Below are positions 1 through 14,411 of a stretch of DNA of 28,770 nt, piece after piece. Where the stretch lies: the NCBI GenBank assembly GCA_009602725.1, contig WELB01000007.1, positions 7,032 to 35,801 on the forward strand, read 5' to 3'. This DNA is from Spirogloea muscicola (lineage: Eukaryota; Streptophyta; Zygnematophyceae; Spirogloeales; Spirogloeaceae). Numbering within the stretch: position 1 is the first letter of the stretch; every line of letters begins with the position of its first letter. Below the pieces are notes generated by a model. The model ran no database searches, was not told the origin of the DNA, and saw only the letters and a list, made by a program, of their open reading frames with translations. The position numbers were made by a program, and so were the translations under genes.

Positions 1-403
1 CCCTCCCTCCTGCCATTGCTGCTTCCTCACCCTCCTCTAGCAGCTCCACAAGCGGTACAGGTCGAGTCGACATGGCCCCCATCAGAACGGCTCCCCCCGC
101 TCTGTGGCACCTCCGGCCCTCCTTTCCCCCACCCGCCCTCCCTCCTGCCATTGCTGCTTCCTCAACCTCCTCTAGCAACTCCACAAGCGGTACAGGTCGA
201 GTCGACATGGCCCCTGTCAGCACGGCTCCCCCGCTCTGTGGCACCTCCGGCCCTCCTTTCCCCCACCCGCCCTCCCTCCTGCCATTGCTGCTTCCTCAAC
301 CTCCTCTAGCAACTCCACAAGCGGTACAGGTCGAGTCGACATGGCCCCTGTCAGCACGGCTCCCCCGCTCTGTGGCACCTCCGGCCCTCCTTTCCCCCAC
401 CCG
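1..403. repeat. ~134-bp tandem repeat (three copies, fourth begun)
   Basis: Three head-to-tail copies begin at 1, 136 and 270, so the period is 134-135 bp. A fourth begins at 404 and leads into the longer unit. Each copy starts with a pyrimidine-rich CCCTCCCTCCTGCCATTG segment and carries a GGTCGAGTCGACATGG segment near its middle. Copies two and three are almost identical; copy one differs by a few bases. Proline/leucine-rich open frames run through the array, but only because the repeat lacks stops, so I do not call a gene. The array is cut by the left edge of the window. Confidence 0.9.
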
Positions 404-1500
404 CCCTCCCTCCTCAATCGACGTACACGGAGCCTTAGGCACGAAATGGCTTGACTTGCTTCACCGCCTTGCGTGGCGTGCAGCGGCCCGCCGCCTCAGG
501 CAGCAGGGCGAGCAGCCCGGCTTCAACGTCGCCGGGTCCCTCGCTCAAGTCTTCTGAATGCGTTTGGCCATCTCGATGCAGCGGTCCCTTGCCTTCGCGG
601 TTCACTTGCGCGCAGGCCGAGCTTTGGCGGCGGCCTCCGGCTTCCGTCAGGGCGACGTCTTCCGCCGGCTAGCTACTCAGACTTGCATCTCCTGACTAGA
701 GGTTACTGAGCGTTCCCTGGCTGATGTCTTAGTCCTTCATACAACTGACTGCTTCGACTCCGGCTCCTTCAGACCTTGTCCATTCCTTGGGCTGGCTTTT
801 CCCAGCCACCAGTCAATCTGGCCGCGCTTTCTTCCCTCCTGCCATTGCTGCTTCCTTACCCTCCTTTAGCAGCTCCACAAGCGGTACAGGTCGAGTCGAC
901 ATGGCCCCTGTCAGCACGGCTCCCCCGCTCTGTGGCACCTCCGGCCCTCCTTTCCCCCACCCGCCCTCCCTCCTCAATCGACGTACACGGAGCCTTAGGC
1001 ACGAAATGGCTTGACTTGCTTCACCGCCTTGCGTGGCGTGCAGCGGCCCGCCGCCTCAGGCAGCAGGGCGAGCAGCCCGGCTTCAACGTCGCCGGGTCCC
1101 TCGCTCAAGTCTTCTGAATGCGTTTGGCCATCTCGATGCAGCGGTCCCTTGCCTTCGCGGTTCACTTGCGCGCAGGCCGAGCTTTGGCGGCGGCCTCCGG
1201 CTTCCGTCAGGGCGACGTCTTCCGCCGGCTAGCTACTCAGACTTGCATCTCCTGACTAGAGGTTACTGAGCGTTCCCTGGCTGATGTCTTAGTCCTTCAT
1301 ACAACTGACTGCTTCGACTCCGGCTCCTTCAGACCTTGTCCATTCCTTGGGCTGGCTTTTCCCAGCCACCAGTCAATCTGGCCGCGCTTTCTTCCCTCCT
1401 GCCATTGCTGCTTCCTTACCCTCCTTTAGCAGCTCCACAAGCGGTACAGGTCGAGTCGACATGGCCCCCGTCAGCACGGCTACCCCCGCACCTCCGGCCC
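281..1500. repeat. 560-bp tandem repeat (two copies plus partial third)
   Basis: Positions 281-840 recur at 841-1400, and a third, truncated copy runs from 1401 to about 1500. By eye the segment 404-840 is identical to 964-1400, while the first ~120 bp of each copy differ at a few sites. That first part is a variant of the neighbouring 134-bp unit, so the long unit is a 134-bp unit fused to ~430 bp of other sequence. The other part contains a GGGCTGGCTTTTCCCAGCC hairpin (790 and 1350), which links it to the repeat family at 1590-3080. Confidence 0.9.
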
Positions 1501-1764
1501 TCCAAGTATAGGGCGTCACTTCATGTAGCCAATTCTTTGCGCTGCATTCTTAGCACTTGCTGCATTTTCTGCCTGAACAATGTATTGACTTGAATTGGCT
1601 TCGCTTCAATATCATGCGCACCGCGCGCCTTCTCTTTCTTTCAACGGTCCCTTGCCCACGCCGTCCACACGCGAGCAGGCCGTGCTATGGCCGCCTCTGG
1701 GTCTTGGCGGAGTGCCTCGTTCCCTGCAGCCAGCTATTCCGACCTGATGTTGGGTTTAGGTTTT

Positions 1765-1802
1765 GGGTTGGCTTTGCCAGCCCCTCTTCTTTATGGGCGA
1801 GC
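1765..1802 (+). repeat. 38-bp core, forward copy 1
   Basis: It differs from the 1954-1991 copy at two positions by eye. It contains GGTTGGC-TTT-GCCAGCC, so the hairpin has one G-T wobble, followed by CCTCTTCTTTATGGGCGAGC. A partial duplicate of its right half follows at about 1803-1820. Confidence 0.8.
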
Positions 1803-1953
1803 TCTTCTTCTCTATGGGCGCGCACTTCTCTCGATGTTGCTCACTCGCGGCTACTGAGCTTCCCTTTGCATCGTCCTGTAATTTTGACCGTGGTTTGTAG
1901 TGGAGTCCCTTTTCGGCACCTCTTTCTTTGGCTTTGGACAGTCCATTACTTCT

Positions 1954-1991
1954 GGGCTGGCTTTGCCAGCCCCTCTTCTCTATGGGCGAGC
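1954..1991 (+). repeat. 38-bp core, forward copy 2, perfect hairpin
   Basis: It contains a perfect inverted repeat with 7-bp arms, GGCTGGC (1955-1961) and GCCAGCC (1965-1971), and a TTT loop. CTCTTCTCTATGGGCGAGC follows. This is the reference copy for comparing the family. Confidence 0.85.
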
Positions 1992-2268
1992 ACTTCTTCT
2001 AATACTTATCCATTTTAGGGCGACGGCTGGCCAGGAATAAGAGTGAACAAATTTCGAAGGGGCCAGAGAAGCGCTGCACACACTAACATAAGGGAGCGAG
2101 GGCTGTGAGAGCCAGCCCAGAAAATGGACGAAGTCCAGAGGGCCGAAAGTCGCCAAACCACACAGCTATGCAAGTGGCTAGAGCGAATGGGAGCTTAGTG
2201 GCCCCTAGTCTGCAGTGGCAAGTTGGGGAGGCCAGCTTCAAGAGGAATGACAAGGGCCGAAAGGAATT

Positions 2269-2306
2269 GCTCGCCCATGGAGAAGAGGAACTGGCAAAGC
2301 CAGCCC
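2269..2306 (-). repeat. 38-bp core, inverted copy 1
   Basis: This is the reverse complement of the 1954-1991 core with three mismatches. The hairpin is weakened because two C positions of one arm have changed. Confidence 0.8.
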
Positions 2307-2996
2307 AAAACGGATGGACAGAAGGGCTGGAAGGTGCAAAAACACAGATTCAGTCTGCGTGACTTGTGCAGATGGACGCTCAACCTTTAGTCAGCGAACG
2401 ATTGGAGTAATCAGAGTGCGGGAAATTGTCACTCTGTTGAAACCTGGAGTCATATCCTCCGATCCTGGTAATGATTGTATACAAGGGGGCAATGAGCAGC
2501 TCTTCAGAAGTAAGGCGATGGCTGTGAAAGAGGAAGGCAGCTTTATTAAAGAAGATGGCTCTTCTGAATGGGGCGAGGAATGTAAAGGCTAGCCCAAAGA
2601 GAAATGGTCAAGCTTTAGAGGGGAGCGAGGGCGGTGAAAATCCAGCCCACAAAAGAAAAACTGAGCTTCAACAGAGCCGGAAAGCTTAGGAATGCAAAAG
2701 TAAATGGACACGGTTCAAAGGGGCCGGAAAGCGCTTAATCACACACCAACGCAAGTTGCTGCGACAAATGGGTGCTCAGATTAACTTGGTCAGCAGCCGC
2801 AAGTCAAAGTAGCTTTCAGCCGGGAAATATCACGGCAAGACCCAGAAGCAGCAATGAAAGCGAGGCCTGCCCGCAAGTGGACCGGAAAAGCCTGGAGAAC
2901 CCCTATAGATGTGTATGTGCTTGCCTTTGTACTTGGCCATTTGGCCTACGTTTGGCCTACATTTTTATTACACGGAATTTTCTTATAGAAGAAAGT

Positions 2997-3034
2997 GCTC
3001 GCCCATTGAGGATAGGGGCTGGTAAAGCCAGCCC
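2997..3034 (-). repeat. 38-bp core, inverted copy 2
   Basis: This is the reverse complement of the 1954-1991 core with four mismatches. The flank at 3035-3075 resembles the flank near 2030-2080 (GAACAAAAT..GAAGGGG.CCAG..GAAGCGC), so the similarity extends beyond the core. Confidence 0.75.
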
Positions 3035-3080
3035 GAAAAAGAATGAACAAAATACGAGAAGGGGACCAGGGGAAGCGCTA

Positions 3081-4170
3081 AGAAAAACAAGCACACAGTG
3101 ACCTGTGTGGTTTACAGGACACTGAGCCTCTTTGGTGGTCTCTTCGCTGACCAACTCCTTTGGACATTGTTCGTGGGCTGGCTGGTCACAGCCCTCTCCC
3201 CCGTCAAAAGAGGTGCTTCTGCATCGACAGCCTGTGGTTGTGAGGGCCAGCCAAAGGAAATAGGGGTTCCAGGAGGATAAAGGGCAGCAGATGCCTTGCA
3301 ATGGCAAAGGCGGCCCATGCATGCGGGAAAGCTGATCGAAGACTGATGATTGCTTCACTGAATAAGGGAAGGTTCTTCAGCGGCCAGTAGGCTGCTGCTC
3401 ACCATGCCAGATCAAAGCATGCCCTTGCTCAGCCTTGGCTTTCTGTGCTCGCTGTCTCCTTTCTCTTCCTCAATCTCTATTCTTTGTTATTCTCTCTGGT
3501 CTACATCGCTCCCTCTGCAATGCTAGGAAGCATTTCCTGATCACGGTTCCGGACTGAGCAGTAGCCGGGGTACAATCATGGAGGGGCAAAGCACGAGCGC
3601 TCATTGGCAAGAATACTGTAAAGCGAGCACTGCCTTTGCGGGCAGGCATGTGATAGACAGCCAGTCTACCACTAAGGAACAGTAAGCAGCCTGGCTTATT
3701 TGCAAGCAACCTTGACAACAATGTGCACATACACCGTGTACCACAAAAACAAGGACTGCAAAGCCTAGGCTATGTCCGTGGAGTTGTGAAGGAACCCTTG
3801 TGCTCGTTATCAGATACTGCACATGTACCACTGGGCTCTGCTACAGCGTCCCTCCTATGCTGCTACTTGCAGCTGGTGGGTGGTAATTCCTGGCGCTGGG
3901 ATGACACAGGCCAAGCAGTGGAAAGACTCCTGCGCTACTCAAGTGTCGACCACCAATTGCAAGCCTGCTTGATTGCCGAATGATTTTAAAGCGCTGCAGT
4001 CTTGTTCCTTGTGCTTGAGATGTTGGGCAACACGAAAGAGCACTACGCCTAGCTGTATCCTAGCTGGAATATTGGGAGGAACTGTGCTAAGCTTCTGCCA
4101 TTGAGGTACTAAAGGGAAGAACGACCAGGCCCACAAATATATTGATTGAATTATAAAATTTACTTGAGTG
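3081..4170. other. Intergenic stretch, no gene recognised
   Basis: I see no conserved protein segment, tRNA or rRNA. The open frames are short and look like nothing I know. A GGGCTGGCTGG...CAGCCCT segment near 3176 may be a further decayed member of the upstream repeat family. The right end should include the 3' UTR of the minus-strand oxidoreductase gene that stops at 4171. Confidence 0.5.
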
Positions 4171-6638
4171 TCAGAATTGCAGGTGGCCGTTGGGGGAGAG
4201 CACGACGATGTCAAAAGGCGTCCTCTTGGTGCTTGCGACCTCCATGGCGGCGGCTGCGTCCTCAAGGCCAAATTGCTCCACATGGTATGCGTCTAGCGGC
4301 AGGGCACCCGACTCGATGAGCCGCAGGACCTGTGCAGGCGCCTCGGGACCGTACATGAAGCTGCCCAGGATCTCCAGCTCCTTGACAATCATCCAGCTGT
4401 AGTCCACTGGGACCTGGCAGTGACACAACAGCAACTACGAGTTATTCCACGATGACTAGTCCCATGACCAATCCACGTGGTTTTCTACGTCATTGTTTTG
4501 CGAGGTACACGTTAAATGACATACAGGTTGCCGTAAACCCACGACAACAAAGTGGCACTGACTTGGGTAGGAGCCCTCCAGAGGACTAAACGAAGGTGGA
4601 ACACATCAATTGCTTCTTGCACAAATTCTGCATGTTTCTACCTGACTATATTCCTGTCTTGCCCTGCGGCTTGCTTGGCCCTCTCCTCACCTGCGCAGCA
4701 ACAGCGCCAGCAAACACAGCGCGGCCCCCCTGGGCGAGCATGGCAAGTGCTGCCAAGGTCATCCGCGGTGTCTCCACGTGCTCCTGGAAGTCAACAACCA
4801 GCTCCACTGAGCCCCGCTGCATCGCCTCCTGCAGCTGCTCCTCCACGTCCCTGTGCCACAAGGTGCTCCCAGGCGGACAATTTAGCAACTGTGGGCCACT
4901 TGAGAGGAGCTGACTGGCTCCACACCATTTCCCATGGTACTTAGGAAGATTGACCAGGGATGATGCAGTTGAGGGCTTGCATGCATCTGAGAGCCCTCTA
5001 ACAGGAGCATTTCAAGGCTTCAGTGTTTATTGTCTTGCAGGGTGAGGGTGATTATCAAGGATAGTCCAGTAATGACAACTTTCGGGTTTAAAGTTTCTGG
5101 CTTCTGGGATTGACTGCTTTACATGCTGACTGAACCTATTGGAGCCTGCTCCTAGATCAGTGCAAACACGCCCTTGCTGAGGAGTTGCTGAAGAAGCTTA
5201 GCAACCTGGAGTGGCTGATGGGAACTGCAGTGATGCGATCAGGGCAGATGGCGACCAGCTCCTGAAGCTGACGCTCGCGCCGCCGCCCAACGGCGAACAC
5301 CCGGGCGGCGCCAAGCGCAACTGCCACCTGCACTGCACACGCGCCGAGGATGCCGGCAGCGCCGACAACGAGCACGCGCTCGCCCGCTGCCAGCCGCGCC
5401 CGCTTAAGCGCGCCCAGCGCCTCGCACATGTTGTTGGCCACCACCAGCTTCAGCGGACGCTCTGCACTGCGCCCCCCCGGAAGGCAAATGAGCTTGCCAG
5501 AGGTTGTTGGCTGAACTGGGTGCGGACCTGCCATCAGTGCGCAGTGCAGCGTTGTTGGTGCTCACAGGGAAGGGGGGACAAGCGCGAGGTTCTCGGCAGG
5601 CAGCACGGCTAGCGTGGCCCATGTGCCGTTCTTCCATGCCTCGGTGGCCTTGGACGCCGGTGTGAGCGGGAAGAGCCCAATCAGGATCTGCTGCACCTCC
5701 CCGCATCGGTTGTGCGTCCGGAACAGCGGGTCCAGCAGCACCGTCTGTGGCGGCGCTGCTGAGGGGCACGCTGAGTAAGGAGGTTTTCACAACCGTTCTG
5801 GGTCCAGCTCGCGAGCTGGTAACAGGGGTGAATCTGTCGACGGGCTACTGCTCATATTGCTGCTTCGCTGTGGTGCAGCTTGGCCATTCCAGGCGGAACA
5901 GAAGTCCCCGCACTAAGCTTCACCTAGATCCGAGAACTGACTTCAAGGCTTCAGACTCGGCCAGGGCCGCGGCAGTAGTGGCAACTGCAATTCTCGCCTG
6001 CCGATCGTCGGGTAATGGGCTGTATGCCGGCTGGCTGCGGTGAGTGGAAGGCTAAAGGTGGCAGCGCGGCAATCGCTCACCTGCCCGATGTCGAGGCCGA
6101 CAACGTCGTCGGCCAGCTCCTCGACCGTGCCAACGCACGACGTGCCCGGGATGAGCGGCACGAGCGGCTTCAGGCCGCCGGCGCCCGTGTACACGTCCTT
6201 GGCCGACGCGCTCACGCCTGCACGACCCCCACTGTGAGCAAACACCTGAACCCCTGAATCTTGGACCCAGAATCTTCTGGCAGCCAACGCAACGACTGCA
6301 TTCGCAGAAGAAGAAGAGAGAGAAGGCGCACGGTGCATATGTAAACAAAAGGCTGGCCGATGCAAGCCCATACAGTGTAACGGCAAAAGCAAGTGCCACA
6401 AAAGGGGCACATAAGACGAAGCCCTACGCTAAGGTGGCCGAGGTAACAGTGTGACCTTAGTACCCACAAGCGAGCACAACAGACGGAGTGGGGAGCGGCA
6501 CTGACTGGCGCAGGCGACGGTGATGAGGGCGCCGCCAGGCGGCAGTGGCGAGGCGGGGCCGGTGGAGAGCCGCAGCCCGGCGCCGAGCTCGTCGACGAGC
6601 ACGCACCTGCGCTCGCCCCGCCCGCCGGCCACGCCCAT
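4171..6638 (-). CDS. Zinc-independent medium-chain dehydrogenase/reductase (quinone-reductase-like), 6 exons
   Basis: Likely an NAD(P)H-dependent oxidoreductase of the MDR superfamily; the substrate is unknown. Exons in transcript order are 6638-6506, 6217-6081, 5744-5566, 5466-5206, 4850-4691 and 4413-4171, giving 1113 nt and 370 aa. All five introns are GT-AG and all junctions keep frame. The N-terminal GroES-like part (about residues 10-150) reads ITVACASVSASAKDVYTG and PLIPGTSCVGTVEE. It lacks the GHE zinc motif and the structural-zinc cysteine cluster of alcohol dehydrogenases. The Rossmann part has VLVVGAAGILG (about 181-191), and the C-terminus has VELVVDF and ELEILGSFMYG. I chose the ATG at 6638 because it is the first in frame; the open frame upstream starts only at a TTG. 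No targeting peptide is obvious. It is head-to-head with the glycosyltransferase gene, with 399 bp between start codons. The family call is firm; the activity is not. Confidence 0.88.
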
Positions 6639-7037
6639 GCCGCCGCCGCCGCCGCCGCCACGCCCTCGAGGAGCCTCGCGCCTGGCGCGCGAGCTGCAGC
6701 TCGGACCAGCAGCAGCGACGAGCCGAGACGTGAGATCTTCCGAAGGGGTGAACCATTTGAGCGCCGTTTCGATTTCGAACGAGTGAACGAGGTCCAACGG
6801 GGCCGAAATGGCGCCAAAACGACGCTAAGGCCCTCCCACCCAATGGGGCTGATCCCGACGAGCGGTGCCGTCCCTGACGTGAGTAGCGGCCTTCACAACT
6901 GCGGCCAATGGCGGCGACGGCGGCGCCGCATCAGCTGGCAGCGCCGGCACGCTCCAAGCGCTCGCTCAGCGTGCTGCCCACAGCCCATCTGAGAACCGGT
7001 GCCGGAAACAGCGGCGACGGTCAGTGAGCGCCGACGC
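6639..7037. promoter_or_regulatory. Divergent intergenic region between oxidoreductase and glycosyltransferase genes
   Basis: These 399 bp separate two divergently transcribed start codons and must hold both 5' UTRs and promoters. The region is GC-rich with a GCC trinucleotide run at about 6639-6662 directly upstream of the oxidoreductase ATG. I see no convincing TATA box. The promoter role is inferred from position alone. Confidence 0.45.
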
Positions 7038-9841
7038 ATGCCGGCTCGATGGTCGCGGACGTCGGTACATGTGGTGATGGCGTCTCAGTGGCCACTTGGG
7101 GCACTGGGGCGCCGTGGAGCGGCAGTGCTGCTGCCGCCGCTGCTGGCACTGCTCGTCGGGGTCTCTCTGGCGCTCTACTACGCCGGCGGCGGCCCCCGGT
7201 GCCCAGCAGAGGCCGCCGACGGCCCGGCCGCTGCGGCAGCTGCGGCTGGCGACGTCGCGGTCCCATGGGGCGAGGACCCATTGGCGCAGAGCCGCCAGTG
7301 CGGCACTTGGCAGGCTGAGTACGCCAGCCTTCACCGGGCCACGCTTGCAGGTGTGTCGCCCATCACCGCAACTTGTCTTTCCTTAGCTGCAGCCGGCAGA
7401 TTGCAGCGTACCTCTGTGATAGAGCTGGCTCACGAGGGCCAGCGAGCCATGGTCGTCCTGCCAGGCGGCGCTGGCGCCGGCGCCGGGTTCCTCGTCTACT
7501 ACTGCGGTTCGGATACGGGCGTGGCCCGCCCTTGTGGTGGCGTCGGCGACGAGCTCGTTGGCATGGTCTCCTCCCTCCTCCTCGCCGTCCTCACGCGCAG
7601 GTGTGCGAGCCCACGCACTGAGTTGTCTGTGCTTACCCCCTCTAGGTGTGTAGTTTTACATTCAGGTCTTGGAGGATGAGGGTCAGATGTTACAGGTAGT
7701 ATGTTTCTCTTAATACAATCCCAGCTGGTGCATGGACCCTTGCCCTGAAGTCTTACATTTTTCCAATGACCGGAGGTCTCTCCGAGGTATCAATGCATCC
7801 CTCAGCAGTTGGTCTTGCGAGGGGGTAAAAGGTTTTACTTGAGTGTAGATCCTTGTGCTCAATGTACGCCTCTTATTCAAGTCTCGGCGGATCTTCTTGC
7901 ACAGGGCGCTCATTGTGTATAACCCGCAGATGGACGGTCTCTTTGAGCCCGTTGCTGTTGACTGGCGGTGGGCGGAGCTGCCACGCTCGATGAAGCCGAG
8001 CACGGCTGGCTGGATCAACGCCCGCAAGTGGCGGCCCACCGTGCTTGACAATGGCCGCGTTGGCGTCGCTAACGTACTCAACTTTGGCAGGCGCAAAAAT
8101 GCTCAGAATCTTCACGACATATTTGACTCCCTTAAAGGTTTGCAATCTCCTTGTAGACCAGCAATAGGTAACCCTGCTCGGACCTTTCATTTTGAGACTT
8201 CAGAGATTCAGGGCTTACTAAGTAAGGGTCAAGCATCAAGGAGAGTCCAAGAGTAGAGAGAGGGATGCAAGGGTAGTCGTCAAGTTGCAAGGCAGTGGTC
8301 GTGATGTAAATCACTTGTGACTGCTTCGTTGCCACATTGCCGCATCATGGTCATTTCTACTGTCATTGATGCACGAATGTAAAACCCCAATGCATAAAAT
8401 CAAGCTAGAGCTCCCCAATCCTGATGTTAGAAGTCTTGCATACTAACCAACCTCTGAGATCCTTGCTTACTGAGTTTACCGTGCAATCGAGGTGCTGGCA
8501 GAGCGGCAGTTCATCGTGCCACGTATCAACCGCGGACGTCCAAGCTGCTGCGGGAGACCAGCCCATGGAAGCAGCAGATGCACGCCCTTGGCCTCCTTCT
8601 GCCGGCTGCTTTTGCCTGCCTCACGCGCTTCCTCCTGCGGTGCATGCCTCAGAAGTGCCTGGTCCTGAGCCCTACTGTCTTGGAGATGCACAAGCACAGT
8701 ACCCCATAACCTGGTTATGCCTCAGCAGACTTTGATATGAAGGAGACCGTGAAACAAGCCCAATTTGTGTCGGTGACCCACTGCTACACTCCTTCAATGG
8801 GCATGGACTAATCCAGAGGTGCGCCGGGGGCTGGTAGAGTTAAGCCGGAGCTCCTGGCACCGCAGCAGCACATCATCCAAGAGCTTGCGGACTCAGCAAC
8901 TTTCAGCATTGGCATCCACATCCGGGCGGGCTTCCGCAACGAGACCGGGCATGCGCGGCAGTTCAGCCTGCCAGCGGATGCTGACAAGGACGCTGCTGCG
9001 GTGCGCAAGCTGGCGCTACGCAAATACTTCCAAGACCTCTTCGATTGCGCGCAGGTCACCTCATTTTTCGTTGTACCTAGGCTTTAGGACAGCAATGTGT
9101 CAATTGCCACGAGCTATCCTGCATCGCCTCGCCGACCCCTACAGAATGCCACTTGTCCATCCAAAGTCCTGAGAAGCCTCCACCAACATCCTCAGCTACA
9201 GCGAGCTTGTACGCTGTTGATGTTTTGAGGTGGTCGTATTTACCTCTTCCAGATAGGCAACAAATCAAGTAGCTCTTTCTTTGTGTTTCATGCCAGAGGC
9301 TGGAGGACTTCTGGGCCAGCCCCAACCTGCGCTCGAGGTGGTACGTCATGTCAGACAGCTGGGACATTAAGCAGGCTGCCAAGGACATCTGGGGAAGCAA
9401 GGTGCTCATTCTACTCATAATTTTGTTAAGTGTGTTGCTTTGAGGAGTTTCTCTCAGAAGCTCTTAACGATTACTTCATTCGGCACGTGAAATCAATGGA
9501 CAGCTGTTGAGCATGCACATATGTTGCTGAACACTCCACTACTGTCACACTCCCAGATTTTGAGTACCAACATCACAGCGGTCCACGTCGAAGACACTGG
9601 CTCTCAGACATCGAGGGGCATGCAAGACGTTGGCGTGGAGTGGGAGCTCTTCTCACGAAGCCAGTACTTTATCTTCATTGACTCGGGCCTGTCCAAGTCG
9701 GCAGCAGCCAAGGCACTGCAGCCCCACAACCTGTATGTGCGCAGCTCCTTTGGCAAAAGCACCAACCTGGACACTTGGTGCTCGCCCTGGCTGAAGTCCA
9801 CTTCCATTCACGAGACATCACAGACATGGAGCCTGCTTTAA
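7038..9841 (+). CDS. Type II membrane glycosyltransferase, fucosyltransferase-like (algal family), 6 exons
   Basis: Probably a Golgi glycosyltransferase with a fucosyltransferase-like GT-B fold. Exons are 7038-7600, 7905-8137, 8459-8698, 8840-9054, 9297-9401 and 9557-9841, giving 1641 nt and 546 aa with all phases consistent. A signal anchor lies at about residues 20-45 (AAVLLPPLLALLVGVSLALYYA) after a short basic tail, which suggests a lumenal catalytic domain. Recognisable blocks are FLVYYCG...GVGDELVGMVSSLLLAVLTR (start of the nucleotide-sugar transferase fold), RALIVYNPQ, CNRGAGRAAV, and FSIGIHIRAG, which resembles the HxRxGD-type motif of fucosyltransferases. The end is WYVMSDSWDIKQ then YFIFIDSGLSKSAAAKAL. 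The first ATG is 7038; a second in frame at 7077 would leave a shorter tail. A 42-nt in-frame stretch at 7351-7392 could be a tiny intron, giving 532 aa. The third exon start (CTGAG|AT) is my least certain junction. Donor and acceptor sugars are unknown. Confidence 0.78.
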
Positions 9842-10423
9842 TTGCACCACGGTCCTGCAGGATACTTTGCAGCAGCTGTTGTGCTTTGAAGTCCTCAGTC
9901 TCCTAGCTACAAGCATTGTTGTGAATGACAGCTCAGCTGTAACTTCATTCTGCACACTACGTGTAGGCAAGTAGAAAGTAGGCTAGTCAGCTATTGGATA
10001 GTGTAACTAGTGGAGCTTCACAAGCTGTTTAGAAAAATAGGACGTGCTTGTAGTAGCCAAGTCGGTTTGTACAGGCTTTCTGACATATACAGATGGATAA
10101 CGAAGTCAACTGATTGAAGAGATTACAGATTATATGTAACAAGAGGTAGAGACTCTCAGCTTGTGACTTGCAAAAAGACCTTGTACAAGAGCCGTAAATT
10201 CAACTGCCAAACGATGCTCATTTAGCGCAGAGCATGACAGAACGGAGCATGTCCTGGAAGTCAAGAAGCAAGCAACCAGCATAATGCCCTGAACAGCTCA
10301 AGCTGCCCAAGGTCCAGCAATGTTGTATCGTGTTCTAAATGGTCTTTAAGTAGTCAAGGTGGACCACTAAAATCCCTGCTTGACACTTCCAAACCTGCAA
10401 ATGTGGTACTGGAGAGAGCAACC
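9842..10423. terminator. Convergent 3' region with TGTAA polyadenylation-like motifs
   Basis: This 582-bp gap lies between the stop of the glycosyltransferase (plus strand) and the stop of the aminotransferase (minus strand). TGTAA, the chlorophyte polyadenylation signal, occurs on the plus strand at 9938-9942, 10002-10006 and 10135-10139. Its complement TTACA, serving the minus strand, occurs at 10123-10127. The two transcripts may therefore overlap at their 3' ends around 10120-10140. No other gene is seen here. Confidence 0.5.

Positions 10424-14411
<3,988 letters not shown>

Larger units (their letters stand above)
1590..3080. repeat. Cluster of a diverged interspersed repeat family in both orientations
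   Basis: Related segments recur here. Forward copies lie at about 1590-2030 and inverted copies at about 2090-3080. The best-conserved part is a 38-bp core at 1765-1802 and 1954-1991 (forward) and at 2269-2306 and 2997-3034 (reverse complement). Compared with the 1954 copy, the others differ at 2, 3 and 4 positions. In the inverted orientation the core is commonly followed by a CCAGCCC...ATGGAC...GGGGCCGAAAG-like stretch, also seen near 2111 and 2644. The 560-bp tandem unit upstream carries a relative of it. No transposase or reverse transcriptase is visible, so this looks like a non-autonomous element or a degraded satellite. Confidence 0.7.

Noticed and set aside
1-1500. CRISPR-like array
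   Set aside because: The repeats are contiguous with no unique spacers, and the surrounding genes are intron-rich eukaryotic genes.
16-1593. Proline/leucine/arginine-rich open frames in the left-end repeats
   Set aside because: They recur with the tandem repeat period, begin at non-ATG codons in several cases, and resemble no protein family.
8492-8698. Alternative glycosyltransferase exon 3 starting at TCGAG|GTGCTGG
   Set aside because: It also keeps phase but drops the CNRG residues that match the family's NRG block. The acceptor at 8458 keeps phase and includes them.
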